Shown: positions 7,594 to 15,934 of the stretch, in pieces
Layout: every line of letters starts with the position of its first letter
Numbering within the stretch: position 1 is the stretch's first letter
Source of the DNA: Rhodospirillaceae bacterium
GTDB lineage: Bacteria > Pseudomonadota > Alphaproteobacteria > Rhodospirillales > Rhodospirillaceae
Reading direction: 5' to 3'
Assembly: GCA_009694245.1 (NCBI GenBank)
Contig: SHVO01000019.1
Location: forward strand, 1 to 33,209
Length of the DNA: 33,209 nucleotides
Notes under the pieces: generated by a model
The model's database searches: none
Told to the model about the DNA's origin: nothing
The model's input: the letters and a program-made list of their open reading frames with translations, nothing else
Made by a program: the position numbers and the translations under genes

Positions 7594-8064
7594 CTAGAGT
7601 TCGACGGAGCGCATCATGACAACGGCATCGGCGGCGTCCCGCGTTGGAGTGCTGGCGTAGTAGTTGGGCCGCGTTCCGCAGACCGTAAAGCCGTGCCGCG
7701 TGTAGAGAGCGCGCGCCATGGCGTTGTCGGTGGCGACTTCCAAGAACCAGCGCGCGACCTGACCGGCCTGCAAGTGGGAGCGCGCTGCTTCGAGTAGCCG
7801 CGAAGCTACGCCCTGACGCCGATGTTCGGGCACGACAGCCAGAGTCAAGATCTCGGCCTCGTCGGCGACGGCACGGATCAGGATGAATCCAAGGGGACAT
7901 TCGGACCGTTCCGCGATCAAAGCCATAATTCCGGGCTGGCGCAGCAGGATTTCAAACTCGGTTACTTGCCATGGCGAAGCAATGCAGTGGGCATGCAAGG
8001 TCGCCAACACTCCAGCCTGTTCGGGCCCGGAACGTGCAATCCAGTTCATGGCCCCCGGTCTCAT
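7594..8064 (-). CDS. rimI: ribosomal protein S18-alanine N-acetyltransferase RimI
   Basis: The 156-residue GNAT acetyltransferase has the acetyl-CoA-binding block EILTLAVVPEHRRQGVASRL (Q/RxxGxA/G motif near residue 85) and the C-terminal ALYTRHGFTVCGTRPNYY typical of RimI. RimI acetylates the N-terminal alanine of ribosomal protein S18. Its start overlaps the tsaB stop as ATGA (8061-8064), and tsaB-rimI adjacency is widespread in bacteria, which supports the name over a generic GNAT. The ATG at 8064 is used, and an internal ATG at residue 6 (MNWIARSG) is also possible. Confidence 0.88.
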   Translation of the reverse strand: MRPGAMNWIARSGPEQAGVLATLHAHCIASPWQVTEFEILLRQPGIMALIAERSECPLGFILIRAVADEAEILTLAVVPEHRRQGVASRLLEAARSHLQAGQVARWFLEVATDNAMARALYTRHGFTVCGTRPNYYASTPTRDAADAVVMMRSVEL

Positions 8065-8744
8065 GGTCTTAACCGCCCGCCGTGTCGCGGTATCACCGCC
8101 TCTGGGGGACGGACATAAACCGGCACCGGCCCGTCGGGCCTTGGATCGCGCCGCGCCGCAAGCCGCGCGAGGATTGCCGGTTCAGGTAGGGCATCGGCCG
8201 ACGACAACAAAGCGCGTGGGCCGATGCTGGCGATGGCGATGGCGGCGGCGTCTCCTGCCACCAGCAACGGGCCGGGCTCAGTCCATTCCGCAAGGCCGTT
8301 CGGCGCCATGGCCCGCACAGGTCCGGCTTCGCGCAGGGCGCGGTCGAATTGTTGGACGTAGAGGTCGCCGCGCTTGGTATCGATCGCAGCGAGAACGTGC
8401 GCGAATTCACCCGCGCTTTGGCGTTCAGCATCGCTCACCGATGCCGCCAAGATCTCGGTGGTCGTCACGCCGACGATCGGTTTGCCCGCCGCCAGCCCCA
8501 AGCCACGCGCAGCGGAAAGCCCGACACGCACGCCGGTAAACGATCCCGGCCCGACGCTGACGGCGATCCGATCCAAATCGGCGTAAGTCGCGCCACCCCT
8601 TGCCATGACCTCTTCAATAAGCGGCATGAGCGCTTCGGCCTGGCCCTGATCCATCAGCACCCGCCCGGACGAGAGCACGGCTTCGTCACGCCACAGGACG
8701 GCCGAACAAGCGCCGGCTGAGGTATCGAATGCGAGAATCAGCAT
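8061..8744 (-). CDS. tsaB: tRNA t6A37 threonylcarbamoyladenosine synthesis protein TsaB
   Basis: The 227-residue ASKHA-fold protein begins LILAFDTSAGACSAVL and contains DRIAVSVGPGSFTGVRVGLS, the TsaB/YeaZ signature. TsaB is the non-catalytic partner of TsaD in the complex that transfers threonylcarbamoyl to A37 of ANN-decoding tRNAs. tsaD itself is encoded about 6 kb away in this window (14593-15648). The gene is divergent from the D-Ala-D-Ala dipeptidase gene, and the 83 bp between them (8745-8827) should hold both promoters, though I see no convincing boxes. Confidence 0.95.
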   Translation of the reverse strand: MLILAFDTSAGACSAVLWRDEAVLSSGRVLMDQGQAEALMPLIEEVMARGGATYADLDRIAVSVGPGSFTGVRVGLSAARGLGLAAGKPIVGVTTTEILAASVSDAERQSAGEFAHVLAAIDTKRGDLYVQQFDRALREAGPVRAMAPNGLAEWTEPGPLLVAGDAAAIAIASIGPRALLSSADALPEPAILARLAARRDPRPDGPVPVYVRPPEAVIPRHGGRLRP

Positions 8745-8827
8745 GAGGGGTTCACATCGTAATGGACTTGCGACAAGGCCTAAGGATATGCGCTATCACA
8801 GGATAATCGTTATCAGGACCAGCGACC

Positions 8828-9409
8828 ATGCCCTCCGTTGCAAGCCTCGTCGAGATCGCGTCGCCGGCCTACGATGTCGATATCTTTATCGCTTATGCCA
8901 CGCCGAACAATTTTACCGGCAAGCCGGTTTATGGCCGGCCGGGCTGTTATCTGCATCCCGATGCGGCGGCGTGCCTAGGCAAGGCCATCGCCCTTGCCAG
9001 GCCGCTGGGCTTGCGCTTCAAAATCTTCGACGCCTTTCGTCCTTCGGAAGCGCAGTGGGTCCTGTGGAATCACACGCCCGACCCTGAGTTCCTGGCCGAT
9101 CCGCGGCGCGGCTCGCCCCATTCTATGGGCGCGGCGATTGATTTGACGTTGATCGACGCCGGCGGTGCCGAACTTGATATGGGCACGGCCTTCGACGCGT
9201 TCACGCCGCGGTCCCATCATGGCGTGCGCGACATTGGCGCCGAGGCCCAGCGCAATCGCGCGCTGCTGCTCGGCATCATGACCGCGGCAGGTTGGGATTT
9301 TTACCGCAACGAGTGGTGGCACTATCAGCTCTTCAATCCGCGCGGACGCTACGAGGTCCTGAGCGACACCGCGTTGCCTGAGCCGATGATGCCGGCGCCA
9401 CGCGCCTGA
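8828..9409 (+). CDS. ddpX: D-alanyl-D-alanine dipeptidase (VanX/DdpX family, M15D)
   Basis: This 193-residue peptidase carries all M15D landmarks. FKIFDAFRPSEAQ supplies the catalytic Arg. SPHSMGAAIDLTL is the S-x-H-x(6)-D zinc-binding motif, and EWWHY supplies the catalytic Glu and third zinc ligand near residue 160. The family hydrolyses D-Ala-D-Ala. In Gram-negative bacteria without vancomycin-resistance genes it is usually linked to peptidoglycan recycling or nutrient use. No vanHA-like genes are nearby, so resistance is not implied. No clear signal peptide is visible, so the protein is probably cytoplasmic. A 145-bp repeat follows the stop. Confidence 0.9.
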   Translation: MPSVASLVEIASPAYDVDIFIAYATPNNFTGKPVYGRPGCYLHPDAAACLGKAIALARPLGLRFKIFDAFRPSEAQWVLWNHTPDPEFLADPRRGSPHSMGAAIDLTLIDAGGAELDMGTAFDAFTPRSHHGVRDIGAEAQRNRALLLGIMTAAGWDFYRNEWWHYQLFNPRGRYEVLSDTALPEPMMPAPRA

Positions 9410-9420
9410 CGGCCCTGCTC

Positions 9421-9565
9421 TAGAGCAAGCAGCGCGAATTCGGCATCGCTCCGCTTGCTCAAACTTTTTGGTGTCGCATCGTTTTGCGCGCGAAGGCGCG
9501 CATCTAGTTAATGCCGGCCTTCGCCGGCGCGAAAACCGGTTCCCACTTTTCGGCACGATGCTCTA
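9421..9565. repeat. modular palindromic repeat, copy B (145 bp)
   Basis: The unit is bounded by TAGAGCA ... TGCTCTA. Its first 41 bases are the alpha module (GAGCAAGC ... GCTTGCTC), nearly identical to 30440-30481. The rest holds GCGCGCGAAGGCGCGC and GCCGGCCTTCGCCGGC palindromes and an AACCGGTTCCCACTTTTC segment. By eye it is an inverted copy of 15935-16078 at roughly 90% identity. It sits between the convergent ddpX and hemY genes. Confidence 0.85.
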
Positions 9566-9578
9566 AAATCATCAAGCG

Positions 9579-10829
9579 TTAGATTTGCGCCAAAATATCG
9601 GCGGCTGATTTCGGTTTGCGGACGGCGCGCGCTCCGCCCTTTTGAATCTCAAGCGCCAGCTGCAGCCACTCGGCGGCTTTGCCGGTATCACCACGCTCGC
9701 GCCTTTCGATGTCGGCCAATAGTTGCGCGGCGCGCGCCCGAACGTCCGGCGAAGCGTCGGCGCCGGTCAATCCCACCAATCGGTTGCGCGCCTGACTCCA
9801 TGACTCGATGCTAAGCGCCGCTGACGCCACCGCCAGGCGGCTTTCGGGATGATCGGGCGCCGCCTTCGCCAGTCCATCGATCCGGCGCGCCCATTCCTGC
9901 GCCGACTCGCCGTCGACCAAGCTCCGGTAAGCGGCGAGAAGTTCATGGCTTGGCTCCGATGCCCAAGCGCGTTCCACGGCGCTGGCGGCCTTGCGGCCCT
10001 TACCCTGGGCCGTCATCGCCTTGGCGAAGGCCGCGACGGCGGCGCCATTGGTTTCGTCACCGTCCATCGCCTTCTTCGCCAGGTTGGCGGCGGACGGCGC
10101 ATCGCCAAGGCCGAGCGCGGCATTGGCTTGCTTCGTCAGCAACCGTGATTTCAGGCGTTTCAACTCGGTCGGTGTGTAGGCCTCGCGCGCCAGCTTGCCG
10201 TCGAGGGTCGCGAGTGCCTCTGTCCAGCGTTCCCCCGCGATCTCCAAATCGAGCACCAGCAGCAACGCCCAGGGCGGCGCGTCCTTGCGCTCCAGCGCAC
10301 GCCGGCCATGACCAAGGGCAGTGGCGGCGTCGCCGTCGGTAACAGCCCCTTCAGCCAGTGCGCGCAGGCCTGCAAGTTCGGTTTCCGGCCGTGACAAAAG
10401 GGCAAGCGCCACCTCCTGCATCTCCCGCACATCGCCGGCGAGCGCCGCCGCATCTTTGCGCAGCACAAGCACGGCCGGATTGTCGCTTAAAAGCCTGGCG
10501 GCTTCCCGCGCGAGCTTTTGCGCGGCCGGGCCTTGTCCAGCCTGCACGGCGGCAAAACCATCGCCCAGACTGAAAAGTCCCCGCTTGAAACGCCGTTCGC
10601 GACGCGCGGCGCCAAAGGCCTGGACAGTTCCGCTGATGAGCGAGAACAGGCGCATCACCAGAAGTATGGCGATCACCAAAGCAACCATTGTGATCACGAG
10701 AATGCCGACGGACGTGTTAACCTGCCAGCCGCGCCAGGTCAGGCTCACGGTGCCCGGGTCGTCGGCGAGCCACACCGAGGCAGCCACCAGAGCCGCGACG
10801 CCCAAGACATAGATAATGAGACGCGGCAT
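9579..10829 (-). CDS. hemY: HemY-type membrane TPR protein
   Basis: The 416-residue protein has two N-terminal membrane segments (about residues 3-22 and 42-66, MPRLIIYVLGVAALVAASVW and GILVITMVALVIAILLV) and a HemY_N-like region (AARRERRFKRGLFSLGDGFA). A long alanine-rich helical TPR array follows, up to about residue 385. The gene lies 4 bp downstream of mic60 in the hemD-mic60-hemY order seen across Alphaproteobacteria. The enterobacterial-type HemY protein is linked genetically to late heme synthesis but has no established enzymatic activity, and it is unrelated to the Bacillus protoporphyrinogen oxidase of the same name. Confidence 0.88.
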   Translation of the reverse strand: MPRLIIYVLGVAALVAASVWLADDPGTVSLTWRGWQVNTSVGILVITMVALVIAILLVMRLFSLISGTVQAFGAARRERRFKRGLFSLGDGFAAVQAGQGPAAQKLAREAARLLSDNPAVLVLRKDAAALAGDVREMQEVALALLSRPETELAGLRALAEGAVTDGDAATALGHGRRALERKDAPPWALLLVLDLEIAGERWTEALATLDGKLAREAYTPTELKRLKSRLLTKQANAALGLGDAPSAANLAKKAMDGDETNGAAVAAFAKAMTAQGKGRKAASAVERAWASEPSHELLAAYRSLVDGESAQEWARRIDGLAKAAPDHPESRLAVASAALSIESWSQARNRLVGLTGADASPDVRARAAQLLADIERRERGDTGKAAEWLQLALEIQKGGARAVRKPKSAADILAQI

Positions 10830-10833
10830 GCCT

Positions 10834-12321
10834 TCAGCGACCGCTGGTCAAGGGCTTGGGCAGGTCGACGCTGCTGCCCGTTGCCGCCACGGCCTTGGTG
10901 GTTGCGTCTGCCGCCGCCTTTTCGGCCGCGACACGGGCTTTGGCGTAGGCAAGCCAAGGCGCTGCTACCTTGGCCACGTCCACGGCCAAGCCATTCATTT
11001 CCGCGACCGCCGCCGCCAGATCACCTTCGGTCAGGCGCCGCTCCGCGCGCGCGAGCACAGCCGAAATGCTGGAGCCGGCAGCCTCGCCGTCGAGGCGGCG
11101 CACTGTGACGATTGAAAAGACGCGGTCGAGAATTCGCCGGTACCAGGCGCCTGCTCCATCCGGAATGACGCCCGCCCGCATGATCGCTGCCGCCGCCGGC
11201 TCGAAGCGCCGCTCCAGTTCCTGCAAAGTCGGAATTCCGCGCGCCGCGAATATGGCGAAGCCGCCGTCGTCAATCGATTGTCCGCCGGCGCGCACCGCCA
11301 ACATCTTGGCTGTCTCCAGTTCAACCGTGAAAGGCCGACCCGCGAGCACCGCCTCGCGCCACTGCGCCACGGCCATGAGCAGCGCGATGTTGCCGCTTTG
11401 CTCTACGAGGGTTTTGCGTCCGGTGGTCTCGAGCACGGTCACCCGGTCCGAAAGCGCGAGCACGCTGTTGGCTTCGGCGCTGCGGCCTTCGAGCATGTTC
11501 AAGCGCTTGCTCAAATCTTCGAGCCGCGCTGAATTTCCAATGGCGGCCTCCAGGGTCGCTAGTCGCGCGCTGACGGCGGTCAGCTGCTCGGCCTGACTCG
11601 CCAGACTGTCGCCCAAGGAAGCCACGGCTTCGCCGCCCCCGCTTCCGCCGGCGCGCGACTCCACTGCCGCAAGACGTTGTGCCAGGGCTTGCGTCGTGGC
11701 GTTCAGTCCGTCGGGCGATGCCGGGTTTCCAGGGCCTCGCTCCAACGCGGCCACCCGCGCCTTCAGGGCCGCGATTTCGGATTGAAGGGCGACGACCGGA
11801 TCGACCGGCACCGAAACGGATTCCACAACCGAAGGGGCACCCCGGACGAATTGCTTTATGCGCGGCACCCACAGGGATGCGGTGCCGACCACGGCCGCGG
11901 CTAAGATCGCCAAGAATACGAAAAGCGCCACGGCCCGGCCCAGGCCGCCGCTCTCCCTGCCGCCAAGAACTTCGGCCGCCGTGGTTGCATCGATCCGCTC
12001 CGATGGCTCCCCTTCCGGCGCCGGGACTTCGCTATGCCCTAGGTACTTGAAGCGTTGATCCTTGGCGCGCAGGTCCGCCGCGTCCTCAGCCAAAAGACGC
12101 GCCGCGTGCCCTCCGCCGCGGGGGGCAGTCCTGGGTTCGCCTGCCGCCGGCGCACCGGAGTCTGCCGACGCTAGCTTCTCCGCCGCATTTTCTAATTCGG
12201 CCGCCGGCATTTTTGCTGGCATGAGCTCTGACACGGGCCGTCTTTCCTTGGCTAGCGGCCTGCCGATTCCGGGATCAGGCTCGGACTCGGGTTCGACCGC
12301 AGGCGCAGCGCGCGCCGTCAT
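10834..12321 (-). CDS. mic60: bacterial Mic60/mitofilin (COG4223)
   Basis: From ATG 12321 the 495-residue product has a Pro/Ala/Glu-rich N-terminal region and one transmembrane segment (RAVALFVFLAILAAAVVGTA, 11870-11945). A periplasmic coiled coil follows (LQSEIAALKARVAALERG and onward). The C-terminal mitofilin-like helices come near ERRFEPAAAAIMRAGVIPDG and WYRRILDRVFSIVTVRRLDG. Mic60 shapes inner-membrane invaginations and is the ancestor of the mitochondrial MICOS core. The frame remains open back to 12645, but codons before about 12470 read as shadow sequence. The real coding signal there is in the HemD frame, 1 nt out of phase. ATG 12321 overlaps the HemD frame by 47 bases and has a poor ribosome binding site. 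A frameshift-joined fusion with HemD is possible. Confidence 0.82.
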   Translation of the reverse strand: MTARAAPAVEPESEPDPGIGRPLAKERRPVSELMPAKMPAAELENAAEKLASADSGAPAAGEPRTAPRGGGHAARLLAEDAADLRAKDQRFKYLGHSEVPAPEGEPSERIDATTAAEVLGGRESGGLGRAVALFVFLAILAAAVVGTASLWVPRIKQFVRGAPSVVESVSVPVDPVVALQSEIAALKARVAALERGPGNPASPDGLNATTQALAQRLAAVESRAGGSGGGEAVASLGDSLASQAEQLTAVSARLATLEAAIGNSARLEDLSKRLNMLEGRSAEANSVLALSDRVTVLETTGRKTLVEQSGNIALLMAVAQWREAVLAGRPFTVELETAKMLAVRAGGQSIDDGGFAIFAARGIPTLQELERRFEPAAAAIMRAGVIPDGAGAWYRRILDRVFSIVTVRRLDGEAAGSSISAVLARAERRLTEGDLAAAVAEMNGLAVDVAKVAAPWLAYAKARVAAEKAAADATTKAVAATGSSVDLPKPLTSGR

Positions 12322-14479
12322 TGTAACCGATGGATTGATCTCCGCTACGGCGATGGTCGCGGCGGATGTTTCCTGGGGCGGCTTTGGGGCCGTCGGCGAA
12401 AGCAGCTTTCGCTCTAGGGGCCCTGGCTCGGGCGTTTGGGGTCCCTGCACCGGCGCGTTGCCGACGTGCCCCTCCCCGCATTTGCCAGACCGCCGCGCGC
12501 AGATCTTCGCTTGGCGCAGCGGCAAGGCGTCGCTCCAGCCAGACCTTAAGCCGCCCACTCCAGCCCTTGAGGACCTGCCCGCGATCCGGCTCGTCGCTCG
12601 GCTCCTTGTCATGCGCGAGACCCTGTTCCTCGGCCTTTTCCACATCCGACAACTTCGCGGTGTCGAGGGCGATGTGCTGGCGTTCAGCCTTCTCGTCGGC
12701 CAGGCGCTCGCGCTCCAACCGGTCGCGCTCGGCCCGCTTCTGAGCCCGGGCTTCGCGTTCGACTATTTTGGCGACCGCCTTCTCCAGGGCGATGCGATCG
12801 CGCTCGTTGCGCTCATGAGCCAAGCGTTCTTGTTCGACTCGATCCACCTCGGCGCGCGCCTGGGCCAAGCGTTCGCGTTCCAGCCGATCGCGGTCCGCCC
12901 GCTCCCGGCTCAGCCGTTCTCGCTCGGCCTCCTCTATTGCCGCCCTCCCTTCGACAAAACGGCGGCTCTCGGCATGTTCCTGGGCGAAGCGCGCTTGTTC
13001 GAGCTGGGCCAACATCGCTTGCTCTTGAGCGGCGCGCTTGCGTTCGAGCCCCGCGGCCTCCGACTTTTCCCGGGCGATGCGTTCGTGCTCGGCGCGTTCC
13101 TCGAATAAGCGCTCTTGCTCCAGCCGATCCAATTCAGCCCGCTCCTGAGCCACACGGTCTCGTCCGATCCTTTCGGTCTCCGCGATGTCGCGGGCGATAC
13201 GCCCGCGCTCGGCCTTTTCGACGGCCAAGCGTTCGCCTTCCAGGCGGTCGTACTCCGCGCGCTCGAGGACAATCCGCTCTTGTTCCGTTTTCGCCAGCGC
13301 GATTTTTTCTTGAGCCAAGCGACTCCGTTCAGCGCGTTCCTCGGTTTGGCGTTCGCGCTCGATTGCCTCACGTTCGGCCTTCTCTGCCCGCGCCACCTCG
13401 GCCGCTCGCGTACGCAGTAGCTTCTCTCGGGTGGCTTTCTCGCCGGCAATCCGCAAGCGCTCGGCTTTTTCGCGCGCCGATCTCTCGCGTTCAAGTTCTT
13501 CACGCTCCGCCTTCTCACCTGCAGCCTTCTCCCTTCGGGCGCTTTTTTCGGCGGCGCGGGCCAGTTCAGCCAGGTGTCGTGCCTTAGCTTCCTTCTCAGC
13601 CGCGGCGCGGGCGACCGCTGCCGCTGCGCGCAGCCCCTCGGTTTCTTGGCTTTCCAACCGATCCCGTTCGACGTGCTCAAGCTCAAAGCGCTCGTGTTCG
13701 GCGCGTTGACGCTCGGCCTCTTCGCCCGCGCTCGCTTCACGGGCGGCGCGCTCTTCCTCGACCCGGTCCACGAGCTTGACGTCCAGAACGCCGAACACCG
13801 TGTCGAGGTCCGCTCCAGCCGGTACGCTGACGCCACCCAATTTCAAGGCCCGTAGCGGTGCGGCGACGACCGGTGTCGCCGCGACCGTGGCAAGCGACGA
13901 GACCAGCGGTTCCATTCCCGCCTTTTGGATCAGGGCAACAAAAGCGCGGGCTTCGTCGGCGGTTAAGAAAAGCGCCGCATCGACCGCGCGATTGCGCAAT
14001 GCCGCCTCCAGCTCTGCGGGAATCGTGGCGACGCGTTTAAGCGTGTAGAGCGGCATGGGCCGCACGGCGAAACCCATATTGCTGAGCATCGTCGGCAGGT
14101 TGATCGGCGCGGCGGTACTGCACGCATATATAAGCGCACCATTCGCGGGCGTGAGGCTGCGCTCGACCAGCCGCGCGAGGTCCGCGGAATCGTCCTTGGC
14201 GGTCGCGATTTCCGTAAAACCAAGGCGTCGGAGTTCAGCGGTTGTCACCGCGCTATCGGTGAATACCGGGAAGGTCCGCACGCCGACATGATCCGCCAAG
14301 GCCCGCGCGCCCTCGGCACTGGTCACCAAAAATCCTTGCGCTCCGGCAAGATTAATTTTCGGCGGCGGCGTGCGCTCGGCGGTGACCAAAGGAACCGAAA
14401 GGCCTTGGTGGCCGCGAGCCTTCAGAGCGGCAACCGAGCTGCCGGCATCCTCCGCCAACTGTGTAATCAGGACCCGCAT
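12275..14479 (-). CDS. hemD: uroporphyrinogen-III synthase HemD with long coiled-coil extension
   Basis: The frame from ATG 14479 (MRVLITQLAEDA) encodes 734 residues. Residues 1-240 match HemD: FLVTSAEGARALADH, ALIYACSTAAPINLP, MPLYTLKRV and ALFLTADEARAF. HemD closes hydroxymethylbilane to uroporphyrinogen III and is normally about 250 residues. Residues 240 to about 640 are an unbroken Glu/Arg/Ala-rich helical region with repeats of the form xDRLExERLAxERAE. A short amphipathic piece follows (LKGWSGRLKVWLERRLAAAP). From about 12470 to the stop at 12275 the frame reads as Arg-rich shadow of the mic60 frame, so the genuine HemD coding signal ends near 12470. hemC is not adjacent, and the gene is divergent from tsaD. 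An upstream extension to 14569 is unlikely. Confidence 0.82.
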   Translation of the reverse strand: MRVLITQLAEDAGSSVAALKARGHQGLSVPLVTAERTPPPKINLAGAQGFLVTSAEGARALADHVGVRTFPVFTDSAVTTAELRRLGFTEIATAKDDSADLARLVERSLTPANGALIYACSTAAPINLPTMLSNMGFAVRPMPLYTLKRVATIPAELEAALRNRAVDAALFLTADEARAFVALIQKAGMEPLVSSLATVAATPVVAAPLRALKLGGVSVPAGADLDTVFGVLDVKLVDRVEEERAAREASAGEEAERQRAEHERFELEHVERDRLESQETEGLRAAAAVARAAAEKEAKARHLAELARAAEKSARREKAAGEKAEREELERERSAREKAERLRIAGEKATREKLLRTRAAEVARAEKAEREAIERERQTEERAERSRLAQEKIALAKTEQERIVLERAEYDRLEGERLAVEKAERGRIARDIAETERIGRDRVAQERAELDRLEQERLFEERAEHERIAREKSEAAGLERKRAAQEQAMLAQLEQARFAQEHAESRRFVEGRAAIEEAERERLSRERADRDRLERERLAQARAEVDRVEQERLAHERNERDRIALEKAVAKIVEREARAQKRAERDRLERERLADEKAERQHIALDTAKLSDVEKAEEQGLAHDKEPSDEPDRGQVLKGWSGRLKVWLERRLAAAPSEDLRAAVWQMRGGARRQRAGAGTPNARARAPRAKAAFADGPKAAPGNIRRDHRRSGDQSIGYNDGARCACGRTRVRA
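12686..13252 (-). repeat. degenerate 45-bp (15-residue) repeats in the HemD coiled coil
   Basis: Within this stretch of hemD the translated sequence returns at a 15-residue spacing: YDRLEGERLAVEKAE, LDRLEQERLFEERAE, RDRLERERLAQARAE, VDRVEQERLAHERNE, RDRLERERLADEKAE. The DNA shows matching 45-bp similarity. It is an internal protein repeat rather than a mobile element. Confidence 0.7.
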
Positions 14480-14592
14480 GGCTGTTACCGAGGGCCTTTC
14501 CCTAGCGCCTACCGCCCAAGTGTTGTAGAGGCTGATACCTAACGTGAAAAGCCGGTTTGCGGACCACAAACTGCGCCGATTGAAGGCCCTCT

Positions 14593-15648
14593 ATGATCGT
14601 TCTGGGCATAGAAACCAGTTGTGATGAGACTGCCGCCGCCGTGGTGGAAGGCGATGGCCGTGTACTGTCCCACGCTGTCCTTAGCCAAATCGCCGAGCAC
14701 CGGCCCTACGGCGGCATCGTTCCGGAAATCGCGGCGCGCGCTCATCTTGCCAACCTCGACCGCCTGGTCGTCCGGGCCATGGCTGATGCCGGCATCGGAT
14801 TTCCCGAACTCGACGGCGTCGCCGCCACTGCCGGCCCCGGGCTGATCGGTGGTGTCATTGTCGGACTTATGACGGCCAAGGCGATCGCCGCCGTTCATAA
14901 GATTCCACTTATGGCCGTCAATCACCTGGAAGGTCACGCGCTGACGGCGCGACTCACGGACAAGGTTGCGTTTCCCTATCTCTTGCTGCTGATCTCCGGC
15001 GGGCACTGCCAAATTCTGGCCGCCGAAGGCGTAGGACGTTATCGCCGCCTCGGCACAACGCTCGATGATGCTGCTGGCGAGGCGTTCGACAAAGCCGCGA
15101 AAATGTTGGGCCTGGGTTATCCCGGCGGTCCAGCGATCGCGCGCGCGGCCGAGTCCGGCGATCCCGGGCGCTTTGCCTTTCCCCGGCCGCTCAAGGGACG
15201 GCCCGGCTGCGACTTCTCATTTTCCGGCCTGAAGACCGCCGTCCGCCTGGCCGCGGAGTCGCTTCCCCCCGGCGCGTTCGCGGAAAAAGACATTGCCGAT
15301 CTCGCGGCCTCCTTCCAGGCGGCGATGGTTGACTCGATTGCCGATCGGGTGGCGCGCGCCGCCGAGATTTTTTGTCGTGATTACCCCGACGGCGAGGCGC
15401 TGGTGGTCGCGGGCGGCGTCGCCGCCAATGCCGCGCTCCGTGCGCGTCTCGTCACGACCGCGGCGAATTCCCACTTGTCGTTCATCGCGCCGCCGCCGGC
15501 GCTGTGTACGGACAACGCGATCATGATCGCCTGGGCCGGTATTGAACGGATGAAGCTCGGTCTTTCCGACTCACTCGACTTCAAGGCGCGCCCGCGCTGG
15601 CCGCTCGATCCCACCGCGCCCAACGCCGCCGGCGCGCGCGCGAGGTAA
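14593..15648 (+). CDS. tsaD: tRNA N6-adenosine threonylcarbamoyltransferase TsaD
   Basis: The 351-residue catalytic subunit of t6A37 synthesis begins [19 protein letters not shown]. It contains the metal-binding [11 protein letters not shown] motif (two His) and the [19 protein letters not shown] and [20 protein letters not shown] blocks. [12 protein letters not shown] comes near the C terminus, and [15 protein letters not shown] carries the third metal ligand. It transfers the threonylcarbamoyl group from TC-AMP to A37 together with TsaB (encoded here) and TsaE (not in the window). GAAGG lies 7 bases upstream of the ATG. It is divergent from hemD over 113 bp. In many relatives hemC occupies the neighbouring divergent position. 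Confidence 0.97.
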   Translation: MIVLGIETSCDETAAAVVEGDGRVLSHAVLSQIAEHRPYGGIVPEIAARAHLANLDRLVVRAMADAGIGFPELDGVAATAGPGLIGGVIVGLMTAKAIAAVHKIPLMAVNHLEGHALTARLTDKVAFPYLLLLISGGHCQILAAEGVGRYRRLGTTLDDAAGEAFDKAAKMLGLGYPGGPAIARAAESGDPGRFAFPRPLKGRPGCDFSFSGLKTAVRLAAESLPPGAFAEKDIADLAASFQAAMVDSIADRVARAAEIFCRDYPDGEALVVAGGVAANAALRARLVTTAANSHLSFIAPPPALCTDNAIMIAWAGIERMKLGLSDSLDFKARPRWPLDPTAPNAAGARAR

Positions 15649-15934
15649 GGCGACTAAACTTTAACGCGGAGCGCGTCATCGATTCAAATCAGGTGTGAAG
15701 CGCCCTGGGGCGGGTCGATTTGCCGTTGAATCGCCCGCGTGTGTCGAGACGACACGGCCGCTTCTTCACCATTGTCACCCCCCCCCGCGCCCCGTTTCTG
15801 TCGGCGAGCGAAGCAAGCCTACTGAAACGGGCGCCCCGCCAAGGGAAAGCGGGGGTCCACCCGAGCTAAATACGCTGGTCGGGCGTTACTTTGTACGATG
15901 GATCCCCGATCTGCGCCTCGCCTTGCGGCTCGAC
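15649..15934. other. gene-free stretch after tsaD
   Basis: I see no credible gene here. A hairpin CCCGTTTC (15791-15798) / GAAACGGG (15824-15831) with a 25-base loop follows a run of nine C. The end (ATCCCCGA, 15902-15909) pairs with TCGGGGAT at 16081-16088 across the inserted repeat C, suggesting an older palindrome that was split. Confidence 0.45.

Noticed and set aside
8828-9409. Vancomycin-resistance operon suggested by the VanX-like dipeptidase
   Set aside because: No vanH or vanA ligase, or VanRS-type regulator, is nearby, and housekeeping M15D dipeptidases are common in Gram-negative bacteria.
12321-12645. N-terminal part of the longest mic60-frame ORF (start at 12645)
   Set aside because: This segment reads as Arg/Ser-rich shadow of the hemD coiled coil until about 12470. 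Using it would imply a 371-base same-strand overlap.
12062-13108. Long plus-strand open frame of 348 codons opposite the hemD coiled coil
   Set aside because: It is the antisense shadow of a Glu/Arg-rich repeat, whose complement lacks stop codons. Its translation shows no domain and no plausible start.
12686-13252. Regularly spaced 45-bp repeats considered as a CRISPR or minisatellite
   Set aside because: There are no unique spacers, the repeats keep the reading frame, and the variation falls on a 15-residue protein pattern.
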